Numbered from the stretch's first letter, positions 12,863 to 24,354 are shown. The stretch: DNA of 64,000 nt from Filosporella fistucella (GCA_030077755.1 JAQJZZ010000010.1:4898001-4962000), one strand, 5' to 3'. The notes: generated from the letters alone by a model not told the origin. Numbers and translations are program-made.

Positions 12863-13261
12863 AGTTGCTTGTCGTACAACTTGAGGAACGTTGTACTGAA
12901 GAAGAAACAAAAAGGCCAGTGATCCCACTTCACCCCGCCGAGGCTCTTCAGAATAATGCACCAGCCGGGTGCCTGAGTTCAAAAGTGGTTACTCCAATTT
13001 TCGAAATGACCAGGGTCGTGTGGAGCGGGACAGTGGACTTTGGTGCCTGAAATGGCAGCTCCAATTGAGGCAGAAGTTTTTCGAGCTCACCTCAACTCAG
13101 ACCCAAGCTCTCAACTTCATTCCTGTATCGACTTGTCTCTACCACCAATTGATCTCTTCAACACCCCATGAAGTGAGGAATACTCATCGATCCTGCCTCC
13201 CGCATCCCCATCTTCACTCACAGCAGTCTCAGCACGAATGCGGCGAAGAAATCAATAGCAT
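12863..13261. other. Divergent upstream region HEM12/unknown 771-residue protein
   Basis: 399 bp between divergent starts, with pyrimidine-rich stretches. A short upstream ATG at 13237 reads only six codons (MRRRNQ) before a TAG that overlaps the leader of the downstream gene. Nothing else seen. Confidence 0.4.
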
Positions 13262-15577
13262 ATGCCTCCACGACCTCCTGCCTGCCATCGAGCAGTGCAT
13301 CAACAGTTAACAGCGCCCCATGACGCCATCTGGGTGACAGATGAATGTCTACGACAAACCTTTCAACGATTCCTTGGTTTTTCGAAGACAGAACGGCGTT
13401 ATGGAAGTTCTGTGCCTGGTCCTTTGGAGAGTCGTAGACGGATTGGGAAAAGACGGATGACACAGCTTTCTGAAGCTATTCCGACCATTCCCCATGGGAT
13501 AGCAACATTATGGGGCAGCTTTGGGGAGCCTGATAGGACAAGATGGAAATGGGAGGCTCCAAGAACACCAGAGAAGAAAGCAGACTCTTCCGCGTCCAAA
13601 TTACCTCAATGGATCGAAGAATGGGACACAGCGCAACATCTCGATCCGGATCCAAAGCTCATCCAAAAGGAGCCGTCACAATTCATGCAAACTGCTTCTT
13701 CAAATATCATACGAAAGATTGCGGCAAATTTTATGGGTGAAGAAGTAGGACCCGTAATTTCCACCGATTTAATGGAAAGTTTTGAGGAATTCCAGGCAAA
13801 AGTTGTGCAGGTAGAATGCGATGAGAGATTGGAGCTGTGCCAGCAGTTTAACTCCCTCTTCAAGCAAAAGTTGATTCTAGGCGAAGTCTCAGACTCGCCA
13901 TTTTGCATTGTTCTCAATGGCATTTCCAACACCCTACGACGCGCATTTTCAGAAGACAAATATCTGGCAGACTGTCAATGTCTTCTATTCTACCAAACTG
14001 CATGGGATGGTTTGTCAAGCAGTAAAATCCACCGATTACATGAAGTAGCGCCGACATTGGTGAATCTGCTCGTTGAACGTATTGTTTGCGATTTACCAAC
14101 AAACCTAGATGCACAAGCTTTAGTGGTTGGTATATACCGGGGAATATCCCAATATCAAATGTCCAAAATCGAAGAAGCCACTGCACAACTTTTTCGAACT
14201 TGGCTCATATCTTGTACTGTGGACGAGTCTCTGCCATCTCTCCCCTCTGCCCAGGTATTGGCGGAAAAGGCAGTTCAAAAATCACGAGAGCAAATTGAAT
14301 CTGTTCAAGGTATTGTTGGGCCGCTCTTAACTCGGCGGATATCTGAGCAGGATCGAACTGCTGCGTTGGGTGCAGTACGGTCTGCTAAGAGATCCCTTGT
14401 TCTTGGCTTAGAAGCAGTCGGAGAAGTAGAAAAATCTTTGATGCCCTCCGTACGATCTGTCAAGAACCTTGCCGAAATACTTGAGCACTTTCCACCCACA
14501 ATGATGGCCCGCATGGTACGAATCACCTCTGACTACATCTCAACAATATGCAAAGACTCCCACAAGCCTACTAAAAGCCTACGTTATTCTTGGCTATCAG
14601 TCGTGTCTCAAACGCGATGCACACCCCATACTCTTTTCTTGAGAACATGGAGACTTATGAAAACTTCGGGGTCTGGACTGCCTGAAATTGCTTTTAGCAG
14701 GGTGCTTTTGAGTCGCTTGGTCGCACAAGGGTATATCTCAAATCCAGCTATGGTCAGGAATTCTCTGGATGCAACTCCGGGTTCGGCAGGAAGACGAGGC
14801 TTCCTGACTCTAATTCTTGCAGCGAAAAAACATCAGAAGGTTTATGTGGTCACGTCTGCATTGTTTGAGTTTTTGTTCCAATTGGGGGAGTACAGAAGAG
14901 TTTACGGAATTATGCTCGCTCTGAATTCCAGAGAGATAAGACTACCACCGGTTCTCTTCTCCAAAACGATTGAGGAGATGGCTAGATATGATCATGGTCT
15001 CGCCCTCGATATGTACAACCTCTACTACCGCCTGAAAGTATGGCGTGACCATCTTCGTCTGTATGAATGTCCCTATTTCCTGATAGCTATGATTGACCGG
15101 CCACAAATGCCTCCTTTTAGAATCTGGAAGATGCTGGACATTCCTCTACACGAGACCCCGCGATCTGACCAGAACTCGGGAAACAGATTCTTGAAGCGTG
15201 GGTCTCTTTCTCCATCGATGGCAGATCTCATCACAAAGATGGCAATTGCATTTGCTACGTCAGACGCGCGGCCACCTAGAGTCGCATTCCGTGAGGTTAT
15301 GCGATGCTTGCACCTTCTCCGACGGCACCATGCTCCCATCACGCCGGAACTCACAAGAGCACTTGTGAGGGCTGGGCTGACCAGGAAGATCGAGGCAGGC
15401 AAGTGGGTCCCAAAACAGAGAGTAGCTTGGGTTTCGGAATTGATCGAGTGGACGGAAGGTAGAGAGGTGGCAGGGGACGTCAACGAGATTGTGCAATGTT
15501 GGAATAAGAACATTTCCGACAAAATCCTAAAACAGTTTAGGGAGCAAAATGTGTTGCGGGTCGGACCTATAGATTAG
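13262..15577 (+). CDS. Conserved-looking hypothetical protein, 771 residues, helical; possibly mitochondrial
   Basis: Single uninterrupted frame of 771 residues, unusual in this intron-rich window. I do not recognise the family with certainty. The N-terminus is rich in Arg/His/Pro with few acids (RRRIGKRRMTQL near residue 65), compatible with a mitochondrial presequence. Most of the rest looks alpha-helical, with hydrophobic/charged alternation and PPR-like helix pairs (for example ALDMYNLYYRLKVWRDHLRLYE and AFREVMRCLHLLRRHHAPITPELTRALVRAGL, the latter close to a PPR pattern). A fungal mitochondrial RNA-maturation or expression factor is a guess only. The first ATG of the frame was taken; a later start around codon 66 is possible. 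Confidence 0.75.
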   Translation: MPPRPPACHRAVHQQLTAPHDAIWVTDECLRQTFQRFLGFSKTERRYGSSVPGPLESRRRIGKRRMTQLSEAIPTIPHGIATLWGSFGEPDRTRWKWEAPRTPEKKADSSASKLPQWIEEWDTAQHLDPDPKLIQKEPSQFMQTASSNIIRKIAANFMGEEVGPVISTDLMESFEEFQAKVVQVECDERLELCQQFNSLFKQKLILGEVSDSPFCIVLNGISNTLRRAFSEDKYLADCQCLLFYQTAWDGLSSSKIHRLHEVAPTLVNLLVERIVCDLPTNLDAQALVVGIYRGISQYQMSKIEEATAQLFRTWLISCTVDESLPSLPSAQVLAEKAVQKSREQIESVQGIVGPLLTRRISEQDRTAALGAVRSAKRSLVLGLEAVGEVEKSLMPSVRSVKNLAEILEHFPPTMMARMVRITSDYISTICKDSHKPTKSLRYSWLSVVSQTRCTPHTLFLRTWRLMKTSGSGLPEIAFSRVLLSRLVAQGYISNPAMVRNSLDATPGSAGRRGFLTLILAAKKHQKVYVVTSALFEFLFQLGEYRRVYGIMLALNSREIRLPPVLFSKTIEEMARYDHGLALDMYNLYYRLKVWRDHLRLYECPYFLIAMIDRPQMPPFRIWKMLDIPLHETPRSDQNSGNRFLKRGSLSPSMADLITKMAIAFATSDARPPRVAFREVMRCLHLLRRHHAPITPELTRALVRAGLTRKIEAGKWVPKQRVAWVSELIEWTEGREVAGDVNEIVQCWNKNISDKILKQFREQNVLRVGPID

Positions 15578-15683
15578 ACAAACTTAGATAGAGATACCAC
15601 ATTCGAATTGAGATTTGTTTAATTTGCATTGGTTTCTGAGCAGCTGCAGATCAGTGGATATCTCTATGTGATCCTAATAGAGG

Positions 15684-17363
15684 CTAATCATCCTGTCCGT
15701 CTCCCTCTCTCTTCCTCAAATTCTCGAAATTATACAACAGGTTTGAAAGTTTACCAACTGCAGCGCTTCCATCAGCTGGCATTTCGTATCCTTCACTTGG
15801 GACATCGAACTTCCTATTGCTGCTTTGCACCAGAAGCCCGTCTTGAATATGTAGCACCTGAAGAGCTTTTACTTGGGTTTCGCTGTCGTCTCTGCGCTCC
15901 GTAGTCGAACCAGGCTTATGGACAGTGTCTACAGAGACAATGATCTCGTCGTTAGTAGCACCTGTCATAAGTGCTAACACGTTGCCATCCAACTTTACGG
16001 CTTGGATAAATTCTAGCTGGTTCTGAGATGTGAGTGTAAAGGTGAAGAGAGCGGGGATTCTAGGATTGTTAGAGGGTCTTTAATTTGAGTGGGAAGGAAC
16101 ATAAGTACCCTTCAACGGTAGATATTACCAAATCTTGGGTTTCTCCACCAGTAGCATATCTTGTGTGGTAAATACCCGATACAGCTATTTTCAGGGACTC
16201 ATCCTCGTGATTTTTCTCTTCCGTATTGAAATCTCTTTTTGAATTGACGACATGAGATCTAAGACTTGTTTTCGACAGCACCGCTCCAGAAACCCAATCC
16301 CACACAAACAACTCGTCATCACCACCTCCCGATATCAAGACATTGGGTCGCGGTTCAGGAATACACAGCCGACTAACGAACTCAGTGTGCCCAAGACAAA
16401 ATCCCTCAATAATGTGTGTCTGAGGAATGCCCCTCGAGACACGGATATGCTCATCGCGGTCAGAGGTAAGGATATAATTCCGTCCCTCTAAATTGACAAG
16501 TGCAAGATCCGTAAGCATGGAGACATGTCCAAGGAGGGCCTTGTACTGGAAAACAGGTTCTGATTTCTCAGCTGGCCTGTTTTTAGGGAATTTTCTCTGG
16601 TTTTCTAAGGCTTGGAGATTCCGTTTAGAGTGGATTGTTAGCTCATTGGCGGCTGGAATGAAAGGCTTTGCGGCGGTTGGTTCTGGCGTCTCGCTTTTTG
16701 ATGGAGGAGCTTCTTTAGTCTCGTCGTAGAGTAGAGGAAGTGAGAATACATCTCCAAATTTATCTGCGCTAATAATTGTCGATTCGTCTTCTGTGAGTGC
16801 AACGGCACAAGGCCGTTTTGGCATAGAACTATAATCTGTTAGAATCTATATATTCCGGGGAGCCAGTTCACCTACCGTTTACTGAGCTGCTTCAGCTGTT
16901 GTACCCCACTCTCTGTAATATTCTCGAATACTCTGATGCTCTTGTCCTCTCCAGTCACGGCGATCACGTGCTGACCACTTTTTGTAACTGCAAACGCAAT
17001 GACAGCCGGAGCTTCGAGACCACTTGCGACTTCGCTGGATCTGTTATTCTGCTTCCTCTTGCCTTGCTTTTGGCCCTGCTTTTCATTTCCAGTTGCAGGC
17101 TCTGACAATTTTCTCTTTTTCGCGGGTGGGGAAGATGCATCAAGCTCGATTTCCACCGATGATGATTCCGACTTTGTGAGTGCTGGTGTAGAGATGGTAG
17201 TCTGTGATTTTAGTTCTTGACCCGGTTGAGATGTAGGAAATTTCAAGGATGATAGAAGAGAGCCGTTTTGAAGGTTGTATGAGTCGATGGTAGAACCGCT
17301 TGCAGCGAAAATAGTATTTTTATTCTTGATCATGCACTGGTATGGCATCCTTATAGAAGACAT
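15684..17363 (-). CDS. TRM82: tRNA (guanine-N7)-methyltransferase non-catalytic WD subunit
   Basis: WD-repeat partner that stabilises Trm8, which makes m7G46 in tRNAs; nuclear complex, WDR4 in animals. Exons are 17363-16876, 16828-16109 and 16059-15684 (introns of 47 and 49 bp), giving 527 residues, longer than yeast Trm82 because of charged inserts (KKRKLSEPATGNEKQGQKQGKRK, an NLS-like stretch, and PSKSETPEPTAA). Family hallmarks are LLGHVSMLTDLAL, SDRDEHIRVSR, and FCLGHTEFVSRLCI followed by SGGGDDELFVWDW. Propeller blades run from the N-terminal QCMIKNKNTIFAASGS to the C-terminus. It is convergent with the upstream 771-residue gene and divergent from RPP0. Confidence 0.93.
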
Positions 17364-17677
17364 GGTGCTCTAGATTGTTGAATATTAATCAAGAATAATG
17401 AAAGAGGAAATGATTTGGATATCACTTATTGTAAATGTAGTCCAACTCAAGACTCAACTTTGACATGGAAAAAGTTCACCTTTGACAGGGATATGGCGGC
17501 GTTTGACCAATCACAGATTAGTGCTCCGGACTCGCCAATTTTTCCGCCCACAAACCCAAGTATCGCGAATATTGCGATTTCGAGATTACAACATCAACGA
17601 CTTCTCAATCCACGAGAAAATCCCACATCCTACAATACATCTGACCCTTAAACATCCTACCTTCACAATAAGAAGAT
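17364..17677. promoter_or_regulatory. Divergent upstream region TRM82/RPP0
   Basis: 314 bp shared by a tRNA-modification gene and a ribosomal stalk gene, both growth-linked. A pyrimidine-rich leader runs into the RPP0 start. No clear known motif was identified. Confidence 0.35.
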
Positions 17678-18680
17678 ATGGGGGGCAGATCCGAAAACAA
17701 GGCCGGCTACTTCGACAAGCTCAAGGGTCTCCTCGAGGAGTACAACAGCATCTTCATCGTTGGTGTCGACAATGTCAGCTCCCAGCAGATGCACGAGATC
17801 AGACACTCCCTCCGTGGTGAGGGTGTCGTCTTGATGGGAAAGAACACCATGGTGAGCAAAATTGCGCATAGGCTCCGCGCGCATTATCTAACGTTTAATT
17901 GTTCAGGTTCGACGTGCCATCAAGGGCTTCATGAACGACACCCCCGAGTACGAGCGTCTCCTTCCATACGTCAAGGGCAATGTCGGATTTGTCTTCACCA
18001 ACGGTGACTTGAAGACTATCCGTGACAAGATTCTCGCCAACAAGGTCGCTGCTCCCGCCAGAGCTGGTGCTGTTGCTCCCGCCGATGTGTATATCCCAGC
18101 TGGTAACACTGGTATGGAACCCGGAAAGACCTCTTTCTTCCAAGCTCTCGGTGTCCCAACCAAGATTGCCCGTGGTACCATTGAAATTACCACCGATTTG
18201 AAGCTCGTCGAGGCTGGAAGCAAGGTCGGTGCCTCCGAGGCTACCCTCCTTAACATGTTGAACATCTCTCCTTTCACATACGGTATGGGTATCGCTCAGG
18301 TCTACGATCAAGGAAACACCTTCCCACCAAGTGTTCTCGACATTGAGGAGTCTCAACTTCTCAAGACCTTCTCAAGCGCTATCACCACCATTGCCGCTAT
18401 CTCCTTGGCCGCTAACTTCCCAACCTTGCCATCTGTTATGCACTCTGTTGTCAACAGCTACAAGAAGGTCTTGGCCGTTGCCATTGCTACCGATTACAGC
18501 TGGTCCGAGATTGAGGAGCTTAAGGACCGTATCGCCAACCCAGACGCATACGCTTCATCTGCCCCAGTCGCTGCTGCATCATCCGATGCCCCAGCTGCTG
18601 CCGCCGCCGCCGACGAGAAGAAGGATGAGTCTGAGGCTGAGGAGTCTGGAGATGAGGGTTTCGGAGGATTGTTCGACTAA
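17678..18680 (+). CDS. RPP0: 60S acidic ribosomal protein P0 (stalk base)
   Basis: Ribosomal L10-family protein that anchors P1/P2 dimers in the GTPase-associated centre. Exons are 17678-17851 and 17907-18680 with a 55-bp intron, giving 315 residues. Diagnostic elements are [33 protein letters not shown] (joined across the intron), the long P0 insert, an Ala-rich hinge ([14 protein letters not shown]) and the terminal [13 protein letters not shown], the P-protein tail recognised by elongation factors. Codon use is strongly biased to C-ending codons, unlike its neighbours, as expected for a very highly expressed gene. Confidence 0.98.
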
Positions 18681-19063
18681 GCCGTTCTTAATCTTGCATA
18701 GATTCATGAGTTTCTCTGGCCTTTTTACGACACGAATCATGAAGTCACTTAGATATGCAGATACTCAAATGTAGCTTACGCACATTCGAGGATTTCAAGC
18801 TTTTGAACGTGAACTCACGGTGACATGAACAGCGACAAGAAGCGAAACTCGCAATATCCAAAAGGTCAGTTCATTTTCTTCTATTATTTATACGCCTAAA
18901 GCATTTTATGATGATTCAATCAAAAGCTTTTTAACCCTTAATGGAGGCAGCTCCTTGAAGACCAAAAACAACAACTCTAATTTTTTCCTGATCGCTCTTG
19001 TCTTACCATACATACTCGTACAGAATCTATGGAAACATAATACTAACAAGTATTTCACAGAAA
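18681..19063. other. Convergent 3' region RPP0/MSH1
   Basis: 383 bp between facing stop codons. AT-rich, presumably both 3' UTRs and poly(A) sites. No gene seen. Confidence 0.4.
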
Positions 19064-22044
19064 TCATATATCCTCCTTCTCCAACATTTTCCTTGCAACC
19101 TCTATAGCCTCCCCAGGCAGCCCAGCCAACCTAGCCACTTTCAGAGCGTGACTCTGTCTATTGACCCCCTCCCTCAACCGATGCACATACCTAAACCCCT
19201 CTCCATCCTCATCCTCCTCCACATCCGTACAATAGAATCCTACTCCCTTCATATCCTCTTCCTTGACCATATCCACAAGCCTATGAAAATGCGTCGCAAA
19301 CAGCGTCCGACACCTATTCGTAAAATACAAATGATGTAAACACGCAAACGCCACCGCCGTGCCATCTCTCGGCGTCGTGCCTCTCCCTATCTCATCCATA
19401 ATCACGAAACTGCGTTGCGTAGCCTGTTTCAGTATCGTGGCTGTCTCGAGCATCTCCACCATAAATGTACTCTGATCCCTATACAAATTATCCGCCGAGC
19501 CGACTCTCGAAAAGATCTGATCCACGAGTCCAATATCTGCGTACTCGGCTGGCACATAAGAGCCTACCTGCGCCAAGATGGTGATAAGTGCGTTTTGTCG
19601 TAAAAAGGTGCTTTTGCCAGCCATGTTTGGGCCGGTGATTAACCACACGTTCTGCCCAACACCGACAAAACATTCATTCGTAACGAAACTTCTGCCTTCT
19701 TCCTCTAATCCGCCTTCAACAGTAGGATGACGACCTCCTATAATCTTGTGCTGCAGGCTGTTATCCAAAAACGGTCTCGTCCATCTCTTCTCCCTAGCTA
19801 GCGTAGCGAACGAACAAGCGATATCCAATTCATCCAACACGGCAGCATTCCTCCTTAATTTCACAATGTTGAGAATAACTTGTTCCCTTAAGTCGTTGAA
19901 AACCCTCGTTTCTTCGGCTCGGATATGCATTCTACATTGTGCTATCCTCTGCCCCAGAGAAGTCCATTCCAGATGATGGAACGAGCGTGTCGTCTTGCTG
20001 GAATTGACGGTTCGGACTGAGAGGTCGAGTTTCATGTCTTTGCCTTTGACGTGGCAGATATGGCCTAATCCGGGTGTGAATTTCAAGGTGAGGGTTTTGG
20101 CGCCCATACGTTCGCAGAGAGAGTTTGCGAGGTCTATCTTCTCTTGAGCGAGGGAAGAGAGGTCTTGATGCAGAGTTGTGAGTGTAGGACTAGCAGCCGG
20201 TTTCATGATCCAAGCCTCGTTTTCGTCGTGGTAGAAATCGCGGATCCCAGTGGGTTTCTTCTTACTTGATTTCTTGGGCAGGATGGCAGAGTCTTCTTGT
20301 GTGCCTTCCGAGGTGACGATAGATTCTGCTAGGGCTTGCATTTCGCCTGCTTCGCCGTCTTCGAGGCGTTGTTGTTCTACGATACCTTCCTCGTCTATGG
20401 CGTCCTTGATGCGTTTTGCGAGGAGGGTTGGACCGGAGAGATTGATACGAGAGAGGAGAGATCGGACGCATTCTTCTTCCGGGTCGTCCGGGTCGTCCGT
20501 GTCGTCCGTTCTTAGAGTCGTGACCAGTTCTTCTGTTGCATTGACTGTTTTGGCGAGAGAGATGAGATCGTCTGGTTCGCCTCGACCGAATGCAAATTTT
20601 TGAAGAAGGCGGTGGGAATCGTAGCTTCGTCTTAGGAGAATAGTAATTCTCTCCCGCAATAGATCGTTGTGCATGTAGCCGACGAGCATCAAGCGGGAAT
20701 TAATGACATCCAGAGATGTTGAAGGAGAGCCTGCCATGACCGTCAGCTACTGGTCTGAAAATATGGAATACACTCACTCAGCCAGCGATCAAGCAATCTT
20801 GCACCACCCTTTGTGACAGTTCGACGCACAGTATGAAGAAGGCTGCCCGTGACAACATCGTCTCTCATAGTCTTCTTGATCTCCAAAGCTCGCATTGTAC
20901 TTCTGTCAATGCCCATCGTATCAAGCTGGCGTATTGGTGGCTGAAGCTTCAAGTTTGAGCTTAGCAAACGTGTCTCCACATACTGGAGAACAGAGCTGGC
21001 TGCTGCAATTTCATGAGCTGTGAACTCGCTTGCTGAGCGTGCAGGTACGGGCGATTCCAGCATAGATGACCATTCGGACATATCCTTGACCGTCGACAGT
21101 GGTAGATAGGTGATTAGGTGGTGATCTTCAGCGAGGACCGTGAAGATCCCATGATCTTTCGATGATTCGAGATCCTCGTCAAGGACAATCTCGCGAGGTG
21201 CAATGCGTGCGAGAAAAGACGGCAGTCCTAGGAGCGTAGTGTACTGAGTGAAGAAATGACCAGTAGAGAGATCAAGCCATGCCAGTCCAATGGGCATAGA
21301 TGATTTTTGATAGGGGGACCCTGACTTATCGGGAGAGTCTTGGACACCTGGTTCGACGTGGATTGCAAGGACATAATTATTCGAGAAATCGTCCATGAAA
21401 TTCTCATCGATTAATGTCCCAGGTGTGATGATACGTGAAACCTTCCGGTCATGCATCAAACCACCAGATTTGACCTTTCCGGAAGGATCATTTCGAAATT
21501 CCTCTGCAATAGCTACATATCGACTGAGGTCTTGCACCAAGATCTTGAGATATCTATCTAGTTGGAAGAATGGAAAGCCAGCCTACTACGCGTCAGTACT
21601 GCAAAATAAAATAAGAGACAGACATACCATCGGAACTGGCGACCCATTTTTGATAGCTTTCTTTCCCACTTTCAGATTCAATAGTGGCCCATACTCTGCT
21701 GCTTGCTCAAAATAGAGCTCATAAAAACCTCCAACACGTGTCAGCAGCACGCAATTCTCAAATTTTCGCATATTACTTCGATGCTGAAGCAATACAGTCG
21801 GATACGCCGGTCCCTCATCTTCAAGTTCAAGAGGCTCTAGCTCTATCACACCTTGAGGCAAATCGTCGAGCTTAGCAGTAGCCTTGGTCTTCTTGCCCCT
21901 ATTCGGGATTCGCCAAACGGGTACATTTGGAGAGACATGATTACGAGATCTCAAATGCCGAACAGGCACATGCAGGCATCTGATTCTCGCCCCGCAAATC
22001 TTTCGAAAAGCGACAGCTCGAAAATGTCTACTTGAGTTGAGCAT
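19064..22044 (-). CDS. MSH1: Mitochondrial MutS homologue Msh1
   Basis: DNA mismatch-recognition ATPase of mitochondria. Exons are 22044-21628, 21582-20778 and 20730-19064 (introns of 45 and 47 bp), giving 962 residues, matching yeast Msh1 (about 960). The first 60 residues are basic with almost no acids, a mitochondrial targeting sequence. The MutS-I mismatch-binding domain starts near residue 95 with CVLLTRVGGFYELYFEQA (an F-x-E motif is present). The core clamp/lever follows, with DRWLS joined across intron 2. The ATPase has Walker A GPNMAGKST, the MutS signature DEIGRGTTPRDG and TLFATHFH. There is no C-terminal nuclease of the plant MSH1 type. An Asp-rich tandem (GDD/TDD from repeated GTCGTCCGG units) lies near 20476-20510. 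Confidence 0.96.
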
Positions 22045-23377
22045 CAGGCATGCTTCTCCAGGACAAGATGCTCGGCTGTTTGATGGTGGTGTTGAGCTTA
22101 AGCTTCTGGAAACGTGACTTCGAGGTACGAATCAGATTCTGTTCGCCTCAAAAAAGGGAGTGCGCTGAGTGGCTTGATGCGACAGGATGTCGGCAGTTTG
22201 CACCAATCATGTAGTGAGTGGCATTTCTGTTGCACTTCGAGATTTTGGATGCCGGCCACTCAAGATGGACGCATTCTCTGACTCGTGGAGGAAATGTTAT
22301 CGAAATGAGAGATGGAGACTGGAAAGGTACATTTTCCGCTTCGGGGTAGCGTAGGTTTTTTGGTGAGAATATCATCATGTGTCAATTTGCAGGAGCGGCG
22401 CTGAGAGAATTCAAATCATTCATAATGGTCTATTGCAGCTGTGGCGTGGGCATCGTTACTATGTCTTTACGCGTACGTCGTACAGAACACGCATGTTGAC
22501 TCCATGATATATATCTTGGTTTTGGCTTGGAGTGATGCGGGGGCATTTAGGAGTGGAGACATCTTATCTTGCAACATCTGCAAGTTTAACATATTCATCA
22601 GGCTACTGTAGGTAGCTTAGGCATTCATGGTGACACGGATGTCTACTTCTATCAATCCTCCTTACAAAGCCGAATAATTCAAGCATACCTCAAATATAGG
22701 TACCATGGTACATCGTTTTCGTGCAGCATCCGGCTCGGTTCATGATCCGAGCCTGAAAAGGTTTATTGTAACGCCTTGTTGTAACCCCACTCAAAATGCC
22801 GCAGCTACATGCCAGGCACATATGCAAGGTGCTTACAAACAGATACCGAAGCATCAGAAACAAGGACTCAAAAACTCTATGCGCCTCAACCCACAAAGCC
22901 GTTGGGAAGAAAGTGTCACGTGATACAGAATCACCAAGCAACCGGTTCACGGACTCGGGAATGCAGTGAGATTTTGGGAGGCAGGCAAAGTCTAAAGATA
23001 GTCGTTTGAGAAAACAAAATTTTGTCCAGCTTTCTAAGTGATTTACAATGCTTCACAACATTGTACCCCACTTGGCTGCTCCAAAACAGCTCGTTTGCAG
23101 CTGGTGGCATGACATGAACCTGACTGATGCTTTGGTGATGCTGGCTGCTTATTAAATTATAGTAATCAGGCCGCGCTAACCCGAAGGGGCGCCTTCGCCT
23201 AGCACCTAACTGGCCAATTGCGGCTGTGGCAGAAATGATGAGGTATGCTGTTCAATTTTGATATAAAGCTTCCCCTCCTCTGAGGTCTTCCTTGGCTTGT
23301 CTTCAACTCATCGCATTGACTTGTACTTCATCGTCTTCTTTTCAAACTCTTCTCATCTCTCTCAGAAATCATTCGCA
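22045..23377. other. Intergenic region MSH1/quinone reductase
   Basis: 1.33 kb without a recognisable gene. It contains a TCACGTGA palindrome at 22916-22923 and the promoter elements of the quinone reductase near 23262. Short open frames here (for example 22705-22923) lack any motif. Confidence 0.45.
23262..23276 (+). promoter_or_regulatory. TATA box and STRE-like pentamer of the quinone reductase gene
   Basis: TATAAA at 23262-23267, about 110 bp before the start codon, followed by CCCCT (reverse of AGGGG, the stress-response element core) at 23272-23276. This fits a stress-inducible oxidoreductase gene; function is inferred from position only. Confidence 0.4.
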
Positions 23378-24216
23378 ATGGCTCCTAAAGTAGCTATCGT
23401 TTTTGTAAGTAAACAATCTACCCCGCTACCCCTCTGTTCAAGCTTGTACAACCTCATTCCATAACAACAATACGACGCAACACTGTATTTGAAGTGGTGG
23501 CTAATGGTGTGAATAGTACTCCATGTACGGCCACATTGCCCAATTGGCCGAGGCAGAAAAGGCAGGTCTGGCCAAATCCGGAATCGAAGCAGACATCTAC
23601 CAAGTCGCCGAGACCCTCCCTGAAGAGGTCCTCGCAAAGGTTAGCCATTCCATCACACTCCTCCAACCAAACTCTAATTCTCTAGATGCACGCTCCACCC
23701 AAGAAAGACTACCCTGTCGTCGACGCCAAGACCCTCGAATCCTACGATGCGTTCCTATTCGGTATCCCAACCAGATACGGTAACTTCCCAGCTCAATGGA
23801 AGGCATTCTGGGATACTACCGGAGGCCAATGGGCAGCTGGTGCTTACTGGGGTAAATACGCTGGTACTTTCATCTCGACTGGTACGCTTGGTGGTGGACA
23901 GGAGAGCACTGTTATTGCAGCTATGAGCACCATGGCTCATCACGGTATCATCTACGTGCCTCTGGGATACAAGAATACCTTTGCCCAACTGGCGAATCTG
24001 AGTGAGGTACACGGTGGTTCTCCATGGGGAGCTGGAACTTTTGCTGTATGTTTCCTTCCTGCCCCTTTCCTCACCATCAATGTCAATAAGAATACATCCT
24101 AACAGACAAAACAGGCCGCAGACGGATCCCGCCAACCCACCCCCCTCGAACTCGAGCTTGCTACCCTCCAAGGCGAGCACTTCGGCAAGCAGATCTCCAA
24201 GGTCTCTTTCGCATGA
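23378..24216 (+). CDS. PST2: Flavodoxin-fold NAD(P)H:quinone oxidoreductase (WrbA/Pst2/Alt a 7 family), with likely stop-codon readthrough extension
   Basis: FMN enzyme making two-electron reduction of quinones, protecting against oxidative stress. Exons are 23378-23404, 23517-23639, 23686-24045 and 24115-24216, giving 203 residues to the first stop. The family length is about 200. The spliced N-terminus [23 protein letters not shown] has the FMN phosphate-binding loop. [21 protein letters not shown] and TGTLGGGQE are family signatures, as are [11 protein letters not shown] and the substrate loop [11 protein letters not shown]. The stop is TGA followed by CTA, and the same frame continues 45 codons to a TAG at 24352-24354, ending in CKCTIL (see separate feature). 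The symbol is by family resemblance to yeast Pst2/Ycp4; which paralogue is the true orthologue is not settled. Confidence 0.94.
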
Positions 24217-24354
24217 CTAGATGGCAGTGAGAAGCCTGCTGCTGCTGCGAGCGGAAAGGAGATCAAGGAGACTAAGGGTGCGGAGAACGGAGATACCCCT
24301 AAGGTGAAGGAGGAGAAAGATAGTGAAGGACTTTGTAAATGCACGATTTTGTAG
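24214..24354 (+). other. Candidate programmed readthrough extension (TGA-CTA) ending in a CaaX-like box
   Basis: Immediately after codon 203 the sequence reads TGA CTA G, the best-known eukaryotic leaky stop context. In the same frame there are 45 further sense codons and then TAG at 24352. The extension starts LDGSEKPAAAASGKEI, is rich in Lys/Glu/Ala, and ends GLCKCTIL. A Cys-x-x-Leu end is a geranylgeranylation-type CaaX box, and the extra Cys two residues upstream could be palmitoylated. The readthrough product would be 249 residues, about the size of yeast Ycp4. Splicing around the stop is unlikely: the only local GT...AG pair is 26 nt apart and leads straight into a TGA. Confidence 0.6.

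Noticed and set aside
20476..20510. GTCGTCCGG tandem units as a non-coding repeat
   Set aside because: They are in frame within MSH1 and encode an Asp-rich loop; simple coding low complexity.
22705..23009. Overlapping short frames upstream of the quinone reductase
   Set aside because: No motif, no splice support, random-looking composition.
24199..24224. Intron spanning the TGA of the quinone reductase
   Set aside because: The only GT...AG pair around the stop is 26 nt, too short for fungal splicing, has a poor donor, and joins to another TGA.
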